A program made the translations under genes and the position numbers. 64,000 bases of DNA from Leeuwenhoekiella polynyae (GTDB lineage Bacteria > Bacteroidota > Bacteroidia > Flavobacteriales > Flavobacteriaceae): the NCBI RefSeq assembly GCF_004104075.1, contig NZ_QOVK01000003.1:124001-188000 (forward strand), given 5' to 3'. The notes beneath the pieces are model-generated. The model did not search any database. It was not told where the DNA came from and saw nothing but the letters and a program-made list of their open reading frames with translations. Positions 51,320 to 59,802 of this stretch are shown piece by piece (the stretch's first letter is position 1; each line of letters opens with the position of its first letter).

Positions 51320-53620
51320 TTAATCTTCTGTACCCTCTTTAAAGCTGTCAAATTCGCTTTCCTCTTCTGCTTTTGGCCAGCTGTTATTGCTCACATCTAC
51401 ATCTGCAGTCTCAAGGTCTGGATCTAGCATCACGCCTACCAGTTCTTTATCAGTTGCAAGAACCTTAGTTACTTCAGCATCATTCTTACGCCACACTTGT
51501 ACAGGGTAAGTTACTTTTTCTTTAGTACCGTCTGCATAGCTATACTCAACGATGATAGGCATGGGTATACCACCCGGCTTGTTGAATTTAACTGCATAGA
51601 AATGCTTAGGCGTCTTTAATTTTGCACGCTCTGCAGGTGTAAAATTATCCATCATAAACTCCTGTAAGTTTGGAGCATTTTCTATCATAGACTTCCCTTT
51701 CATTGCAGGGTCGTAGTCTTCACCACCCTCTTCTACTACATAAACTGCATCAACAGCACTAGGATCTACACCATAACGAGCTAACATCTCTTTACCAGCA
51801 GCTGTAGGGTTACTCGTTAAGTAGTATGATTTTACTTCGCTAACGCCCATATCTACATTTTCTGTAGTATAGAACCAGCCTCTCCAATACCAGTCAAGAT
51901 CTACTGCAGATGCATCTTCCATCGTGCGGAAGAAATCTTCTGGGGTTGGGTGTTTAAACATCCAGCGTTGTGCGTATGTCTTAAACGAATAATCAAATAA
52001 GTCACGCCCCATAACCGTCTCTCTAAGAATGTTTAAAGCTGTCGCCGGTTTTCCGTATGCGTTATTACCCAGTTGATAAACATTTTCAGGGTTAGACATA
52101 ATAGGAGAAATAAAATTTTGATCTCCTGCCATGTAACCTGTGATCTTAGAAGGCTCTCCACGACGTGAAGGATATTTTGAATTAGGAGCAATAGCTTCTG
52201 GATAATTCTCACCAAAATCCTGCTCAGCTACATATTGTACAAATGTGTTGATTCCTTCGTCCATCCATCCCCACTGACGCTCATCAGAGTTTACGATCAT
52301 TGGGAAAAAGTTATGTCCTACTTCGTGAATGATCACACTGATCATTCCAAATTTAGTGCGATCACTATAGGTCCCATCTTCGTTAGGGCGCCCATAGTTC
52401 CAACAGATCATCGGGTATTCCATACCCTGATTCTTTCCGTGTACAGAGATCGCTTTAGGATACGGATAGTCAAATGTCATTCTAGAATATGATTCTAAAG
52501 TCTGCACCACAGCTTTAGTAGAATATTCTTCCCAAAGCGGGTTTCCTTCTTTAGGATAAATAGAAATCGCCATCACATCTCCTTTTGGAAATTTTACAGC
52601 TTGTGCATCCATAATATATTTACGAGAAGATGTAAATGCAAAGTCACGTACATTCTCTGCATGAAGTTTCCAGGTTTTCTTTTTTGTACTGTGTCCTTTT
52701 TCAATTTGCTCAGCTTCTGCCTGAGTTCTGATGATCACCGGCTTGTCATAGCTCTTCTGAGCTTGCTCCCAGCGCTTCAGCTCTTCTTTACTGTAAACGT
52801 CTTTACGATTAACCAAGTTACCGGTACCGTCTAATAAGTGATCTGCAGGTACTGTGATCTCCACATCATAATCCCCAAAAGGAAGTGCGAACTCACCGTT
52901 ACCCCAGAACTGATAGTTTTGCCAGCCTTCTACATCATTATACACACACATTCTTGGGAAGAATTGTGCAATTACATAGTTCTTGTTTCCGTCAGGAAAG
53001 CTTTCGTACCCAGAACGTGCCCGGTCTACGGTATGCTCAGGGATGTTATAATTCCAGCGGATGCTGAATTCAAACTCATCACCAGGCTCTAAAGCTTCCG
53101 GCATTTCTACACGCATCATCGTGAAGTTTATCATATGAGGTAATTCTTTACCATCTTTAGAAACTTCAGTGATATTGAATCCCCCATCAAAAGGATCTGT
53201 CATATAGCTTGAAACCACAGAACCCGGCTGAATGACCGGTGCCATCCCACTGCCGTCTTTTTCCAATGCAGGTGAATCTTTTTTACGAATGTTTTGATCC
53301 AATTGCACCCATAAATACTCCAATTTATCCGGAGAATTGTTATGGTAGGTGATGGTTTCATAACCACTGATGGTTTGATTCTCATCGTTCAATTCTATTT
53401 TGATTTCGTAGTCTGCTTCGTTTTGATAATAAGCAGGACCAGGAGCTCCTGATGCAGTACGATACTGGTTAGGGGTTGCAAACTCATTATAAAGCTGTCT
53501 AAACTTATTGGTGTTTACATGACCCGGTTGCTTTTCTTCTTGTGCCGGCTCTTCTTGCGCAAAACTTGTTGCTCCAACCAGAAGTAACACAGTGAAAAGC
53601 GTGTACTTGAGTTTTTTCAT
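51320..53620 (-). CDS. M1-family metallopeptidase, exported
   Basis: 766 residues: Sec signal peptide (LFTVLLLVGATSFAQ), N-terminal beta domain with PAYYQNEADYEIKIELND, then the gluzincin catalytic domain. Zinc motif HEVGHNF with the downstream Glu in WGWMDEGINTFVQYVAEQDF. The exopeptidase motif GxMEN reads GMEYP (QGMEYPMICW), common in this Bacteroidetes subgroup. C-terminal region has WYWRGWFYTTENVDMGVSEV. It probably digests peptides in the periplasm or at the surface. Followed by its own terminator, and 68 nt downstream of the DUF6702 gene. Confidence 0.93.
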   Translation of the reverse strand: MKKLKYTLFTVLLLVGATSFAQEEPAQEEKQPGHVNTNKFRQLYNEFATPNQYRTASGAPGPAYYQNEADYEIKIELNDENQTISGYETITYHNNSPDKLEYLWVQLDQNIRKKDSPALEKDGSGMAPVIQPGSVVSSYMTDPFDGGFNITEVSKDGKELPHMINFTMMRVEMPEALEPGDEFEFSIRWNYNIPEHTVDRARSGYESFPDGNKNYVIAQFFPRMCVYNDVEGWQNYQFWGNGEFALPFGDYDVEITVPADHLLDGTGNLVNRKDVYSKEELKRWEQAQKSYDKPVIIRTQAEAEQIEKGHSTKKKTWKLHAENVRDFAFTSSRKYIMDAQAVKFPKGDVMAISIYPKEGNPLWEEYSTKAVVQTLESYSRMTFDYPYPKAISVHGKNQGMEYPMICWNYGRPNEDGTYSDRTKFGMISVIIHEVGHNFFPMIVNSDERQWGWMDEGINTFVQYVAEQDFGENYPEAIAPNSKYPSRRGEPSKITGYMAGDQNFISPIMSNPENVYQLGNNAYGKPATALNILRETVMGRDLFDYSFKTYAQRWMFKHPTPEDFFRTMEDASAVDLDWYWRGWFYTTENVDMGVSEVKSYYLTSNPTAAGKEMLARYGVDPSAVDAVYVVEEGGEDYDPAMKGKSMIENAPNLQEFMMDNFTPAERAKLKTPKHFYAVKFNKPGGIPMPIIVEYSYADGTKEKVTYPVQVWRKNDAEVTKVLATDKELVGVMLDPDLETADVDVSNNSWPKAEEESEFDSFKEGTED

Positions 53621-53688
53621 AAATGTTATAATCTATATTAAGTGCTTGTGAATGCTATAAAAGTAAAGATTAACCTAATCTTAGTAAA

Positions 53689-54189
53689 TTATTCAGAAAA
53701 GTTTAACACTGCTTTATCATTCTCCCGGGTCAGTAAAAAGCTTTTTTTCTCAGAACCAGCCTTTACGTGTACCACGTTTTTTTGCTCAGGAAAGAGGTCT
53801 GTTAGCAAGGTGTTTTCAATCTCTATACGCTTAAGGTTTTGAATATCGGTTACTTCAAAAAAGCAAACCACATAATCTATCTCATCCTTATGACCTATGT
53901 AGTGTAATGGCTGTTTCTCTCCATTAATACGTACTATAAATTTACCCTCAAAATACGTTTTGATATACCCATCCAATTTTTTTTGATCGTAAGAAGCATC
54001 TACCTTTATGGACTTGTCGTATCGCTCTTGAAACACTTTTTCTAAATCATCATAAAAGACTCGGGTTACCATTTTTAGCGCATGATCTGTAGCATCATAA
54101 TCTGCCTGCGTAACGCTAAAATAATATTTGTGGAGACCGGCTGCCATTAACGGAACTGCGACAACCAACAGAAGAATTAGTTTTTTCAT
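53689..54189 (-). CDS. DUF6702-family protein
   Basis: 166 residues with an N-terminal hydrophobic signal (LILLLVVAVPLMAAGLHK). Strands and helices typical of the small family adjacent to M1 peptidases in Bacteroidetes: HKYYFSVTQADYDATDHALK, MVTRVFYDDLEKVFQERYDK, EIDYVVCFFEV and RIEIENTLLTDLFPEQKN. It probably acts in the periplasm. I know no experimentally assigned function. Same strand and close to the M1 peptidase gene. Confidence 0.82.
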   Translation of the reverse strand: MKKLILLLVVAVPLMAAGLHKYYFSVTQADYDATDHALKMVTRVFYDDLEKVFQERYDKSIKVDASYDQKKLDGYIKTYFEGKFIVRINGEKQPLHYIGHKDEIDYVVCFFEVTDIQNLKRIEIENTLLTDLFPEQKNVVHVKAGSEKKSFLLTRENDKAVLNFSE

Positions 54190-54255
54190 AAGGCTTGTAA
54201 AAATACAGATTCTGATTTGCTTTTTGTCATTTTAATCAAAATGCGTTCCAAAGTG

Positions 54256-55065
54256 TTATTGCTTTTTTTCAATACGTACGCCCTCATCTTTTTTATGTTC
54301 TAAATAAGCGGGAGCCTCCTGGAGTAGTAATTCCATCAAAGAAAGAGGATTTTCACTAGCTGCAACAGCTAGATTTGCTGTATTATCCATATACACATAA
54401 TGCACAAAGTCGTCAATAAAACGTGCCGGGATTTCCAACTGTTTGATATAGGTGCTATCTGCTACCAGATTACGGGCTTCCTGCACTTTGATTTCCATAT
54501 TAGAAACTTTTACAATCTTTTTGAGATATGCTGTACGCCCACTTATCGCATTAATCACAGCATCTACAGGGATAATTCCGCCACCGCTATGGGTGGCCGT
54601 ATATAACTTCCGCTCTTCTGAAGTAAGAACGGGACCGGTATAAACAGGCAAACCTGCTTCGGCAGGATCGAAAGGTTTTTCCAGTTTAGGCTTATTCATA
54701 TCATCCCCGAGCCTTCCACTGAGCGCTACATCGCTAATATTCACATCTGCAAGCTCCGTAACTTCAGTTTCTAACGCTATTTCTATATACTTTCGGGAAT
54801 AAATCGCAGGAGTAATGACTAACTCTTTATGTTTGAACTGTAATGCCGAAATATAAAGCGTGTCGTTAACACGTACAGGAATCGCAAAGTTTCCACTTTC
54901 TGAGGTGATGGTCCCTTTCTGAAGCGTTAAATTGAGAATATGTAGATACTCGTGCTCTATAGAGTCGTTGACAATTCTACCTTCAAGCATGACTGCTTCT
55001 TGGGCCTTTAGCCCCAAAGAACAACTCAAAAAAAGGATCCCAAAAAAACCGAATAGTTTTGCCAC
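54256..55065 (-). CDS. CarboxypepD_reg-like exported protein, copy A
   Basis: 269 residues: signal peptide (LFGFFGILFLSCSLGLKAQ), then a carboxypeptidase-regulatory-like beta sandwich (about 25-110: LEGRIVNDSIEHEYLHILNL, FAIPVRVNDTLYISALQFKH), and a helical C-terminal half (about 110-269) with AFDDFV-type segment IPARFIDDFVHYVYMDNTAN. In SusC-type transporters this N-terminal module precedes a plug domain, but no barrel follows here. Paralogous to the next gene. Role unknown. Confidence 0.78.
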   Translation of the reverse strand: MAKLFGFFGILFLSCSLGLKAQEAVMLEGRIVNDSIEHEYLHILNLTLQKGTITSESGNFAIPVRVNDTLYISALQFKHKELVITPAIYSRKYIEIALETEVTELADVNISDVALSGRLGDDMNKPKLEKPFDPAEAGLPVYTGPVLTSEERKLYTATHSGGGIIPVDAVINAISGRTAYLKKIVKVSNMEIKVQEARNLVADSTYIKQLEIPARFIDDFVHYVYMDNTANLAVAASENPLSLMELLLQEAPAYLEHKKDEGVRIEKKQ

Positions 55066-55128
55066 GTGCGTCAGATTAACAATTCCTCTTAAATACGCAC
55101 TAAAGATAAGATAGTTGCAAACTACTTT

Positions 55129-55908
55129 TTAATTTTCGCTTTGAATGGCTTTAAATTCTTCGCGTTTGTTAATCAAAAATTGGATCAGATTCAGCTCGTT
55201 ACCTTGTTCCAGCATCTCCTTGTTGAGTCCGTTTGCAGCTACATAATCCATATACAACCCTATTTTTCCTTTTTCAATATTCAAATTCTTCTGAAAAAAT
55301 TCGTTAGAATACATTACTGCTAATTCATCTTCTGCAGTTTCGTTCAGGTCACCTTCCGTCTTATCTTTTTTATCAAAGATCGCTTTAAAGATATTCACAA
55401 AATTGAGGCCGTATCGCCATCTTTGATCGTCTAGCGCCACATTGTCTACTTCTGAGTAACGGTCTGGCTTGTTATCTTCTGCGCTCAACTGGGTAGCAGT
55501 TAATGAGACTTGGTCATCTATGGTTTGCACACGGTTTACATCTGCAACAATGTCTCCGGTCAGATCATAAGGCGTTACAATAATCTCACTCAATTCATTA
55601 ACCGTTTCTCTCAAAGTAATATTGATTTGTTTTGAGTTTACAATCCCCTGATCTACCAATACCGTAATCGGTGCAAATTGTAGGGATTGAATGACGAGTT
55701 CATCATTACGAGCCACCGCGATATCAAAAGTCCCTTCTTCTGAAGTTATAGTACCCCGTTGTGCGGTTATATTGTAGACTACAATACCTCCCGGGCCATC
55801 ACCCGACGGCACAATGATCTGACCATCTACCATAACACGAGCTAACTTTTGACTGGTTACTGTAAATGACAGAAATAAAACAAGGCATAGGCTGGTAATA
55901 ACTTTCAT
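55129..55908 (-). CDS. CarboxypepD_reg-like exported protein, copy B
   Basis: 259 residues, same architecture as the neighbour: signal peptide (SLCLVLFLSFTVTSQ), beta sandwich (VDGQIIVPSGDGPGGIVVYN, FDIAVARNDELVIQSLQFAP, VNELSEIIVTPYDLTGDI), and helical C-terminal part ending NELNLIQFLINKREEFKAIQ. Both paralogues share the sequence LQF(A/K)... followed by an ITLRETVNELSE-like turn, so they descend from a tandem duplication. The spacing (63 nt) suggests one transcript including DUF6702 and the peptidase. Confidence 0.78.
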   Translation of the reverse strand: MKVITSLCLVLFLSFTVTSQKLARVMVDGQIIVPSGDGPGGIVVYNITAQRGTITSEEGTFDIAVARNDELVIQSLQFAPITVLVDQGIVNSKQINITLRETVNELSEIIVTPYDLTGDIVADVNRVQTIDDQVSLTATQLSAEDNKPDRYSEVDNVALDDQRWRYGLNFVNIFKAIFDKKDKTEGDLNETAEDELAVMYSNEFFQKNLNIEKGKIGLYMDYVAANGLNKEMLEQGNELNLIQFLINKREEFKAIQSEN

Positions 55909-56044
55909 AATAGAGCGATTTTTTGGTACTATGAAGTAACAACAAGATTTTGAAATTTCAGGGTAAAACCGGCGTAAACTTTTGTTAAATGCCTTTTAAG
56001 TATGTCTATAATTTTAACTTTGAAAGACCTAAACCTCATTCATT

Positions 56045-56749
56045 TTGAAAAACCTCATCCTTGCCAGCACATCTACTGTTCACGGCGGTTCGTACTTAGA
56101 GTATCTCAAACCGCAATTGGACCTGCATTTCAAAGCCGTTGAACGACTTATATTTATACCCTATGCGAGACCGGGTGGCATTTCTCACGAATTATATACA
56201 TCAAATGCTCAAAAGTTTTTCAATAGTTTGGATATTGAAGTCGTAGGATTACACAGTTTTAAAGACCCAATAAAAGCTCTAGAACATGCTGAAGGCGTTT
56301 TCGCTGGTGGGGGTAACACTTTTTTACTGGTTAAGCAATTGTATGAAAACAAAATCATTGCTCCACTTCGAGATCGTCTGTATCAAGACATGCCTTATTT
56401 AGGAACCAGTGCGGGTACCAATATTGCCGGAGTAAGTATGCAGAATACAAACGACATGCCTATTGTTTACCCTCCTAGTTTTAAAACTTTAGGTGCTGTA
56501 CCCTTTAATATCAATGCGCATTATCTAGACCCTGATCCCAACAGTAAACATATGGGAGAAACGCGTGAAACACGTATTAAGGAATTTCATCACTTTAACA
56601 ATGTACCCGTTATAGGGCTTCGCGAGGGCAGCTGGATAGAAGTCAAGCAACGCACCTATATCTTACGCGGTCCCCACAGTGCTCGTATTTTTGAAGCTAC
56701 AAAATTACCATACGAACTCCCTACAGATTCTGAAATTACCGTAAGCTAG
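56045..56749 (+). CDS. pepE: Dipeptidase E (peptidase S51)
   Basis: Cytoplasmic aspartyl dipeptidase of 234 residues, glutamine-amidotransferase-like fold. Motifs: FIPYARPGGISHELYTSNAQ, AEGVFAGGGNTFLLVKQLYE, the nucleophile Ser in YLGTSAGTNIAGVSM, INAHYLDPDPNSKHMGETRE, and LREGSWIEV. Starts at a TTG (56045), which gives the standard PepE N-terminus (KNLILASTSTVHGGSYLEYL). The end overlaps the convergent GNAT gene by 4 bp. Confidence 0.93.
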   Translation: MKNLILASTSTVHGGSYLEYLKPQLDLHFKAVERLIFIPYARPGGISHELYTSNAQKFFNSLDIEVVGLHSFKDPIKALEHAEGVFAGGGNTFLLVKQLYENKIIAPLRDRLYQDMPYLGTSAGTNIAGVSMQNTNDMPIVYPPSFKTLGAVPFNINAHYLDPDPNSKHMGETRETRIKEFHHFNNVPVIGLREGSWIEVKQRTYILRGPHSARIFEATKLPYELPTDSEITVS

Positions 56750-57174
56750 AGTTTCTTCAAAAAATGATAGCCCTTGATCACATAATCTTCATTCAGGTAG
56801 AACTTGTGACTGGGAAAATTATGCACGTAACTGTTGAGTTCTGAAGTCTCACAGCCTTGCTCCCGGGCATAGGTGTAAATCCACTTAAAAACCTGCTTCC
56901 CCAGACCTTTTCCGCGGTGTTCTGCTTTGATAAACACGTGATCTACTTCACAGGTTTTTCCAGCATAATGCCGTATTGCGAACCACAAGCCAAAAACTCC
57001 TGCAAGTTCGTCGTCTTTATAAATTCCGTAACACTGGTAGCGGTGTTCAAACATATCGGCGAAACGTTCTTTAAGCAGTGATTCTTCCACACGGTATTCC
57101 ATCAATTCCTGCACCAGTGGTAAAAACATGTTAATGTCTTCTTTAAACAAGCGACGGACATTAATTTTGGACAT
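56746..57174 (-). CDS. GNAT family N-acetyltransferase
   Basis: 142-residue acetyltransferase: acetyl-CoA binding segment VDHVFIKAEHRGKGLGKQVF (R/QxxGxG/A motif at residues about 93-98) and the C-terminal NSYVHNFPSHKFYLNEDYVI with the Tyr general acid. Similar to small-molecule or ribosomal-protein acetyltransferases; the substrate is not predictable. First of three GNAT genes in a row, but this one is on the opposite strand. Confidence 0.9.
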   Translation of the reverse strand: MSKINVRRLFKEDINMFLPLVQELMEYRVEESLLKERFADMFEHRYQCYGIYKDDELAGVFGLWFAIRHYAGKTCEVDHVFIKAEHRGKGLGKQVFKWIYTYAREQGCETSELNSYVHNFPSHKFYLNEDYVIKGYHFLKKL

Positions 57175-57246
57175 AATTGGCTATTTTTAAAAGTAAATCA
57201 CCTTGGGCCAAGCCCATAGGTATTAAAATAAGACAGTTCTTGAATT

Positions 57247-57285
57247 CGAGGAAAGCCTCGGATCAGTTAACTCTCGATTATCGAG
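57247..57285. repeat. Two palindromes (CGAGG-AAAG-CCTCG and CTCGATTATCGAG copy 2)
   Basis: Two short palindromes in the 127-bp divergent gap between GNAT genes: CGAGG / CCTCG (57247-57260) and the 13-mer CTCGATTATCGAG (57273-57285), identical to 22359-22371. Flanks differ between the two 13-mers. Not terminator-like (no T-run follows). Confidence 0.45.
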
Positions 57286-57301
57286 AAAAGAAACAAAAGT
57301 A

Positions 57302-57589
57302 ATGGATTATACGATTCAACATAGAGAAAATGACAAACGCGGTATGTTCTGGATAGAAGGTGAGAACGGAAAAATCTCAGAACTCACCTATACCGTTAAA
57401 GATGATTCTACAATTATTGTAGATCACACCGAAACTAAAATGGAATTTGAACATCAGGGTTTTGCCAGTAAAATTCTGGATCACGCTGTACAATGGGCAC
57501 GTTCCAAAGCGATCAAAATAGAACCTTTGTGTCCTTTTGCAGAAGTAAAATTTGACGAAAACCCAGAGTACGCAGACGTACGTGCTTAG
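57302..57589 (+). CDS. Small GNAT-like N-acetyltransferase (YjdJ/NATD1 type)
   Basis: 95 residues, single-domain. Typical short GNAT: KRGMFWIEGENGKISELTYT (about 12-31), DHTETKMEFEHQGFASKILD (QGFAS acetyl-CoA motif), HAVQWARSKAIKIEPLCPFA, EVKFDENPEYADV. The cysteine in LCPFA is characteristic of this NATD1-like group. The substrate is unknown. The next GNAT gene begins 19 nt downstream on the same strand. Confidence 0.88.
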   Translation: MDYTIQHRENDKRGMFWIEGENGKISELTYTVKDDSTIIVDHTETKMEFEHQGFASKILDHAVQWARSKAIKIEPLCPFAEVKFDENPEYADVRA

Positions 57590-57608
57590 CAACTCATCGC
57601 TTTCAGTT

Positions 57609-58055
57609 TTGAATACCAACACCTACACCATTAAAGAGATCAATGCGTCAGATACTTACGCAGTAAGACATCCTGTTTTGCGTAAGGGCCGCCCGTTTGA
57701 AACCTGTGCAATGCCCGGTGACACTGATGAAGACACCGTTCACCTGGGATTGTTTGATGCTCAAAAACTCATTGGCGTGGTCACCTTTATGAATGTGGCT
57801 AAACCGCAGTTTACCGGTAGACAATATCAGCTGCGCGGGATGGCGGTTTTAGAGGATTATCAAGGGCAACGCCTGGGTAATGTTCTGGTAGAGGCGGGAG
57901 AAAAACTCTTGAAAGCTAAAGGCATAGAAACCCTATGGTGCAACGCCCGTATTAAAGCGCTTAACTTTTACCTCAGAAAAGGGTTTGAGATCAGTGGAGA
58001 CCCTTTTGAAATTGAACCCATAGGCACGCATTACTTACTGTTTAAAACCCTTTGA
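57609..58055 (+). CDS. GNAT family N-acetyltransferase
   Basis: 148 residues from the TTG at 57609 (NTNTYTIKEINASD); an alternative TTG at 57552 would overlap the previous gene by 38 nt. Motifs: VRHPVLRKGRPFETCAMPGD (about 17-36), IGVVTFMNVAKP, QLRGMAVLEDYQGQRLGNVL with the acetyl-CoA loop, NARIKALNFYLRKGFE. The RHPVLRKGRP segment is typical of a flavobacterial/proteobacterial subgroup without known substrate. It overlaps the M15 peptidase start by one base (TGATG). Confidence 0.85.
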   Translation: MNTNTYTIKEINASDTYAVRHPVLRKGRPFETCAMPGDTDEDTVHLGLFDAQKLIGVVTFMNVAKPQFTGRQYQLRGMAVLEDYQGQRLGNVLVEAGEKLLKAKGIETLWCNARIKALNFYLRKGFEISGDPFEIEPIGTHYLLFKTL

Positions 58056-58789
58056 TGAAACGCAGAACCTTTATACAAAACACCGCTCTAGCAACCGCAG
58101 CCCTTAGTACATTTCCGCAGTGGGCAACTGCACAGGAAACTTTAGATAAAGACCAACTTTTAGGTAAAGGGAACCCAAAACTTGTGGAGCAAAATGGATA
58201 CCGATTACGCCCACAGGTCGCAGCGGCTTTTGATAAAATGACTGCCGCGGCACAACAAGACGGCATTGGGATTCAGGTGGTATCAAGCTATAGAGATTAT
58301 GCCCATCAAAATCGCATCTGGGAACGCAAGTTTAAAAGCTATACCGGTAACGGAATGCGGGATCTAGAAGCCATAAAAAAGATCATAGAATACAGCACGA
58401 TTCCAGGAACTTCACGCCATCACTGGGCAACAGACCTCGATATTATTCAGTCTGGGACCGGGGTAACCAGCAATGTATTGGATCCTGATAAATTTCACGG
58501 CACAGGACCTTTTTGCGAACTTAAAGCCTGGTTGGATAAACACGCAGAATCCTTCGGATTCTATGAAGTATACACCAACGATTATGGTCGAAAAGGCTTC
58601 AATTATGAACCCTGGCATTTTAGCTATGCGCCCCTTTCCGTAGGCTATTTGCAACAGTATACCAGGTTGGATATTGCTCAAATCCTTCAGCAAGAAAAAC
58701 TCTTGGGAAGCGATGCTTTTACTGCAGCATTCATCAATCAGTATAAAACAGAAAATATACTGGACATCAATCCGTCACTTTTAGACTAA
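58055..58789 (+). CDS. M15-family D,D-carboxypeptidase with twin-arginine signal
   Basis: 244 residues from an ATG at 58055 that overlaps the GNAT stop. The N-terminus KRRTFIQNTALATAALSTF has the twin-arginine motif RRxFI followed by a mild hydrophobic stretch and a cleavage site near AQ, so it is a Tat substrate candidate. The zinc peptidase domain (VanY/DacB-like): VVSSYRDYAHQNRIWERKF, GTSRHHWATDLDI with zinc His and Asp, EPWHFSYAP with the final His. It probably trims peptidoglycan stem peptides. Followed by an M48 protease. Confidence 0.88.
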   Translation: MKRRTFIQNTALATAALSTFPQWATAQETLDKDQLLGKGNPKLVEQNGYRLRPQVAAAFDKMTAAAQQDGIGIQVVSSYRDYAHQNRIWERKFKSYTGNGMRDLEAIKKIIEYSTIPGTSRHHWATDLDIIQSGTGVTSNVLDPDKFHGTGPFCELKAWLDKHAESFGFYEVYTNDYGRKGFNYEPWHFSYAPLSVGYLQQYTRLDIAQILQQEKLLGSDAFTAAFINQYKTENILDINPSLLD

Positions 58790-58807
58790 TCCCTACAACC
58801 ATCAATT

Positions 58808-59575
58808 ATGAAACTAGGCGGAAGAGCGCTCAAGCTATTTTTAGGCATTGCCATTGTCGCTTTTGGATTGATTCGCTATTGCGGCAGTCAGGAAGAAAAC
58901 CCATATACCGGTCGAACGCAGGCCATAAGTCTTTCTACAGAAGAAGAAATTGCAATAGGCCTGCAAAATGCGCCTATTATGGCAGATCAACATGGCGGAA
59001 TGCACCCGGATCAGCAACTGCAGGATTTTGTAGCTCAAGTAGGTAAAAAACTGGTAGATCATACCATCGCTCAGGAAACGCCCTATCAGTATGAATTTCA
59101 TTTGCTGCGCGATCCAAAAACCGTAAATGCCTTTGCGCTTCCCGGCGGACAAATTTTTATCACCTATGCGTTAATGGAACTTTTAGAAAACGAAGATCAA
59201 CTTGCTGGGGTCTTGGGTCACGAGATCGGCCACGTGGTAGGGCGGCATGCTGCAGAACGTATTGCGCAGAGCGAACTCGCCAATACCGTGGCAACCGGAG
59301 CAGAAGTAGGCGCAGACGCCGGAATGCTCGCCAGTCAGCTGGGACAAACCTTATTGCTCAAAAACGGACGTGGTGACGAACTGGAAAGTGATGATCTCGG
59401 CGTCAAGTTTATGCTGGAAGCGGGGTATAACCCTGAAGCGATGATTGAAGTCATGCAAATACTCAAAGCTGCCAGCGGCGGCCAGCGCGTACCCGAATTT
59501 CAAAGCTCGCATCCAGACCCCGAAAACCGTATTCAAAAAATAAAAGAAGCTATTGAGAAGTATCGTTCTAATTAA
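58808..59575 (+). CDS. M48-family metalloprotease
   Basis: 255 residues. N-terminal hydrophobic anchor (LKLFLGIAIVAFGLIRYC), then a BepA/LoiP-like catalytic domain: VNAFALPGGQIFITYALMEL, zinc motif GHEIGHVVGRHAAERIA (about 137-153), ELESDDLGVKFMLEAGYNPE with the third zinc ligand Glu, SSHPDPENRIQKI. Periplasmic quality-control protease of outer-membrane proteins by analogy with BepA. The Cys at residue 25 does not fit a lipobox. Confidence 0.9.
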   Translation: MKLGGRALKLFLGIAIVAFGLIRYCGSQEENPYTGRTQAISLSTEEEIAIGLQNAPIMADQHGGMHPDQQLQDFVAQVGKKLVDHTIAQETPYQYEFHLLRDPKTVNAFALPGGQIFITYALMELLENEDQLAGVLGHEIGHVVGRHAAERIAQSELANTVATGAEVGADAGMLASQLGQTLLLKNGRGDELESDDLGVKFMLEAGYNPEAMIEVMQILKAASGGQRVPEFQSSHPDPENRIQKIKEAIEKYRSN

Positions 59576-59773
59576 TTATTCGTTGTCGTTAATTCAAAAA
59601 CATAGACTCCTCCCTAAGCCTTCTTTAAAGTAAAATCATTATTTTGCTAGCATTTAAATCGGCCAACAGGAAAGATCTCGTAAAATTTGAAATGAAGGCT
59701 TATTTTAACAGGAACATCTCAAACGCTATCGTGATTGCTCCTCAATCTTTTAGCCTTTGGTCATAAGAGTGAT

Positions 59774-59781
59774 TATCTTTG
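59774..59781 (+). promoter_or_regulatory. -7 box TATCTTTG before gpmI
   Basis: TATCTTTG matches TAnnTTTG 21 nt before the gpmI ATG. A TTTG at 59756-59759 is at 14 bp spacing, shorter than ideal. The 227-bp gap otherwise holds an inverted repeat TAAGCCTTC (59615-59623) / GAAGGCTTA (59694-59702), 70 nt apart, of unknown meaning. Confidence 0.45.
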
Positions 59782-59802
59782 TAGAACAACTAGAGAAAAA
59801 CC

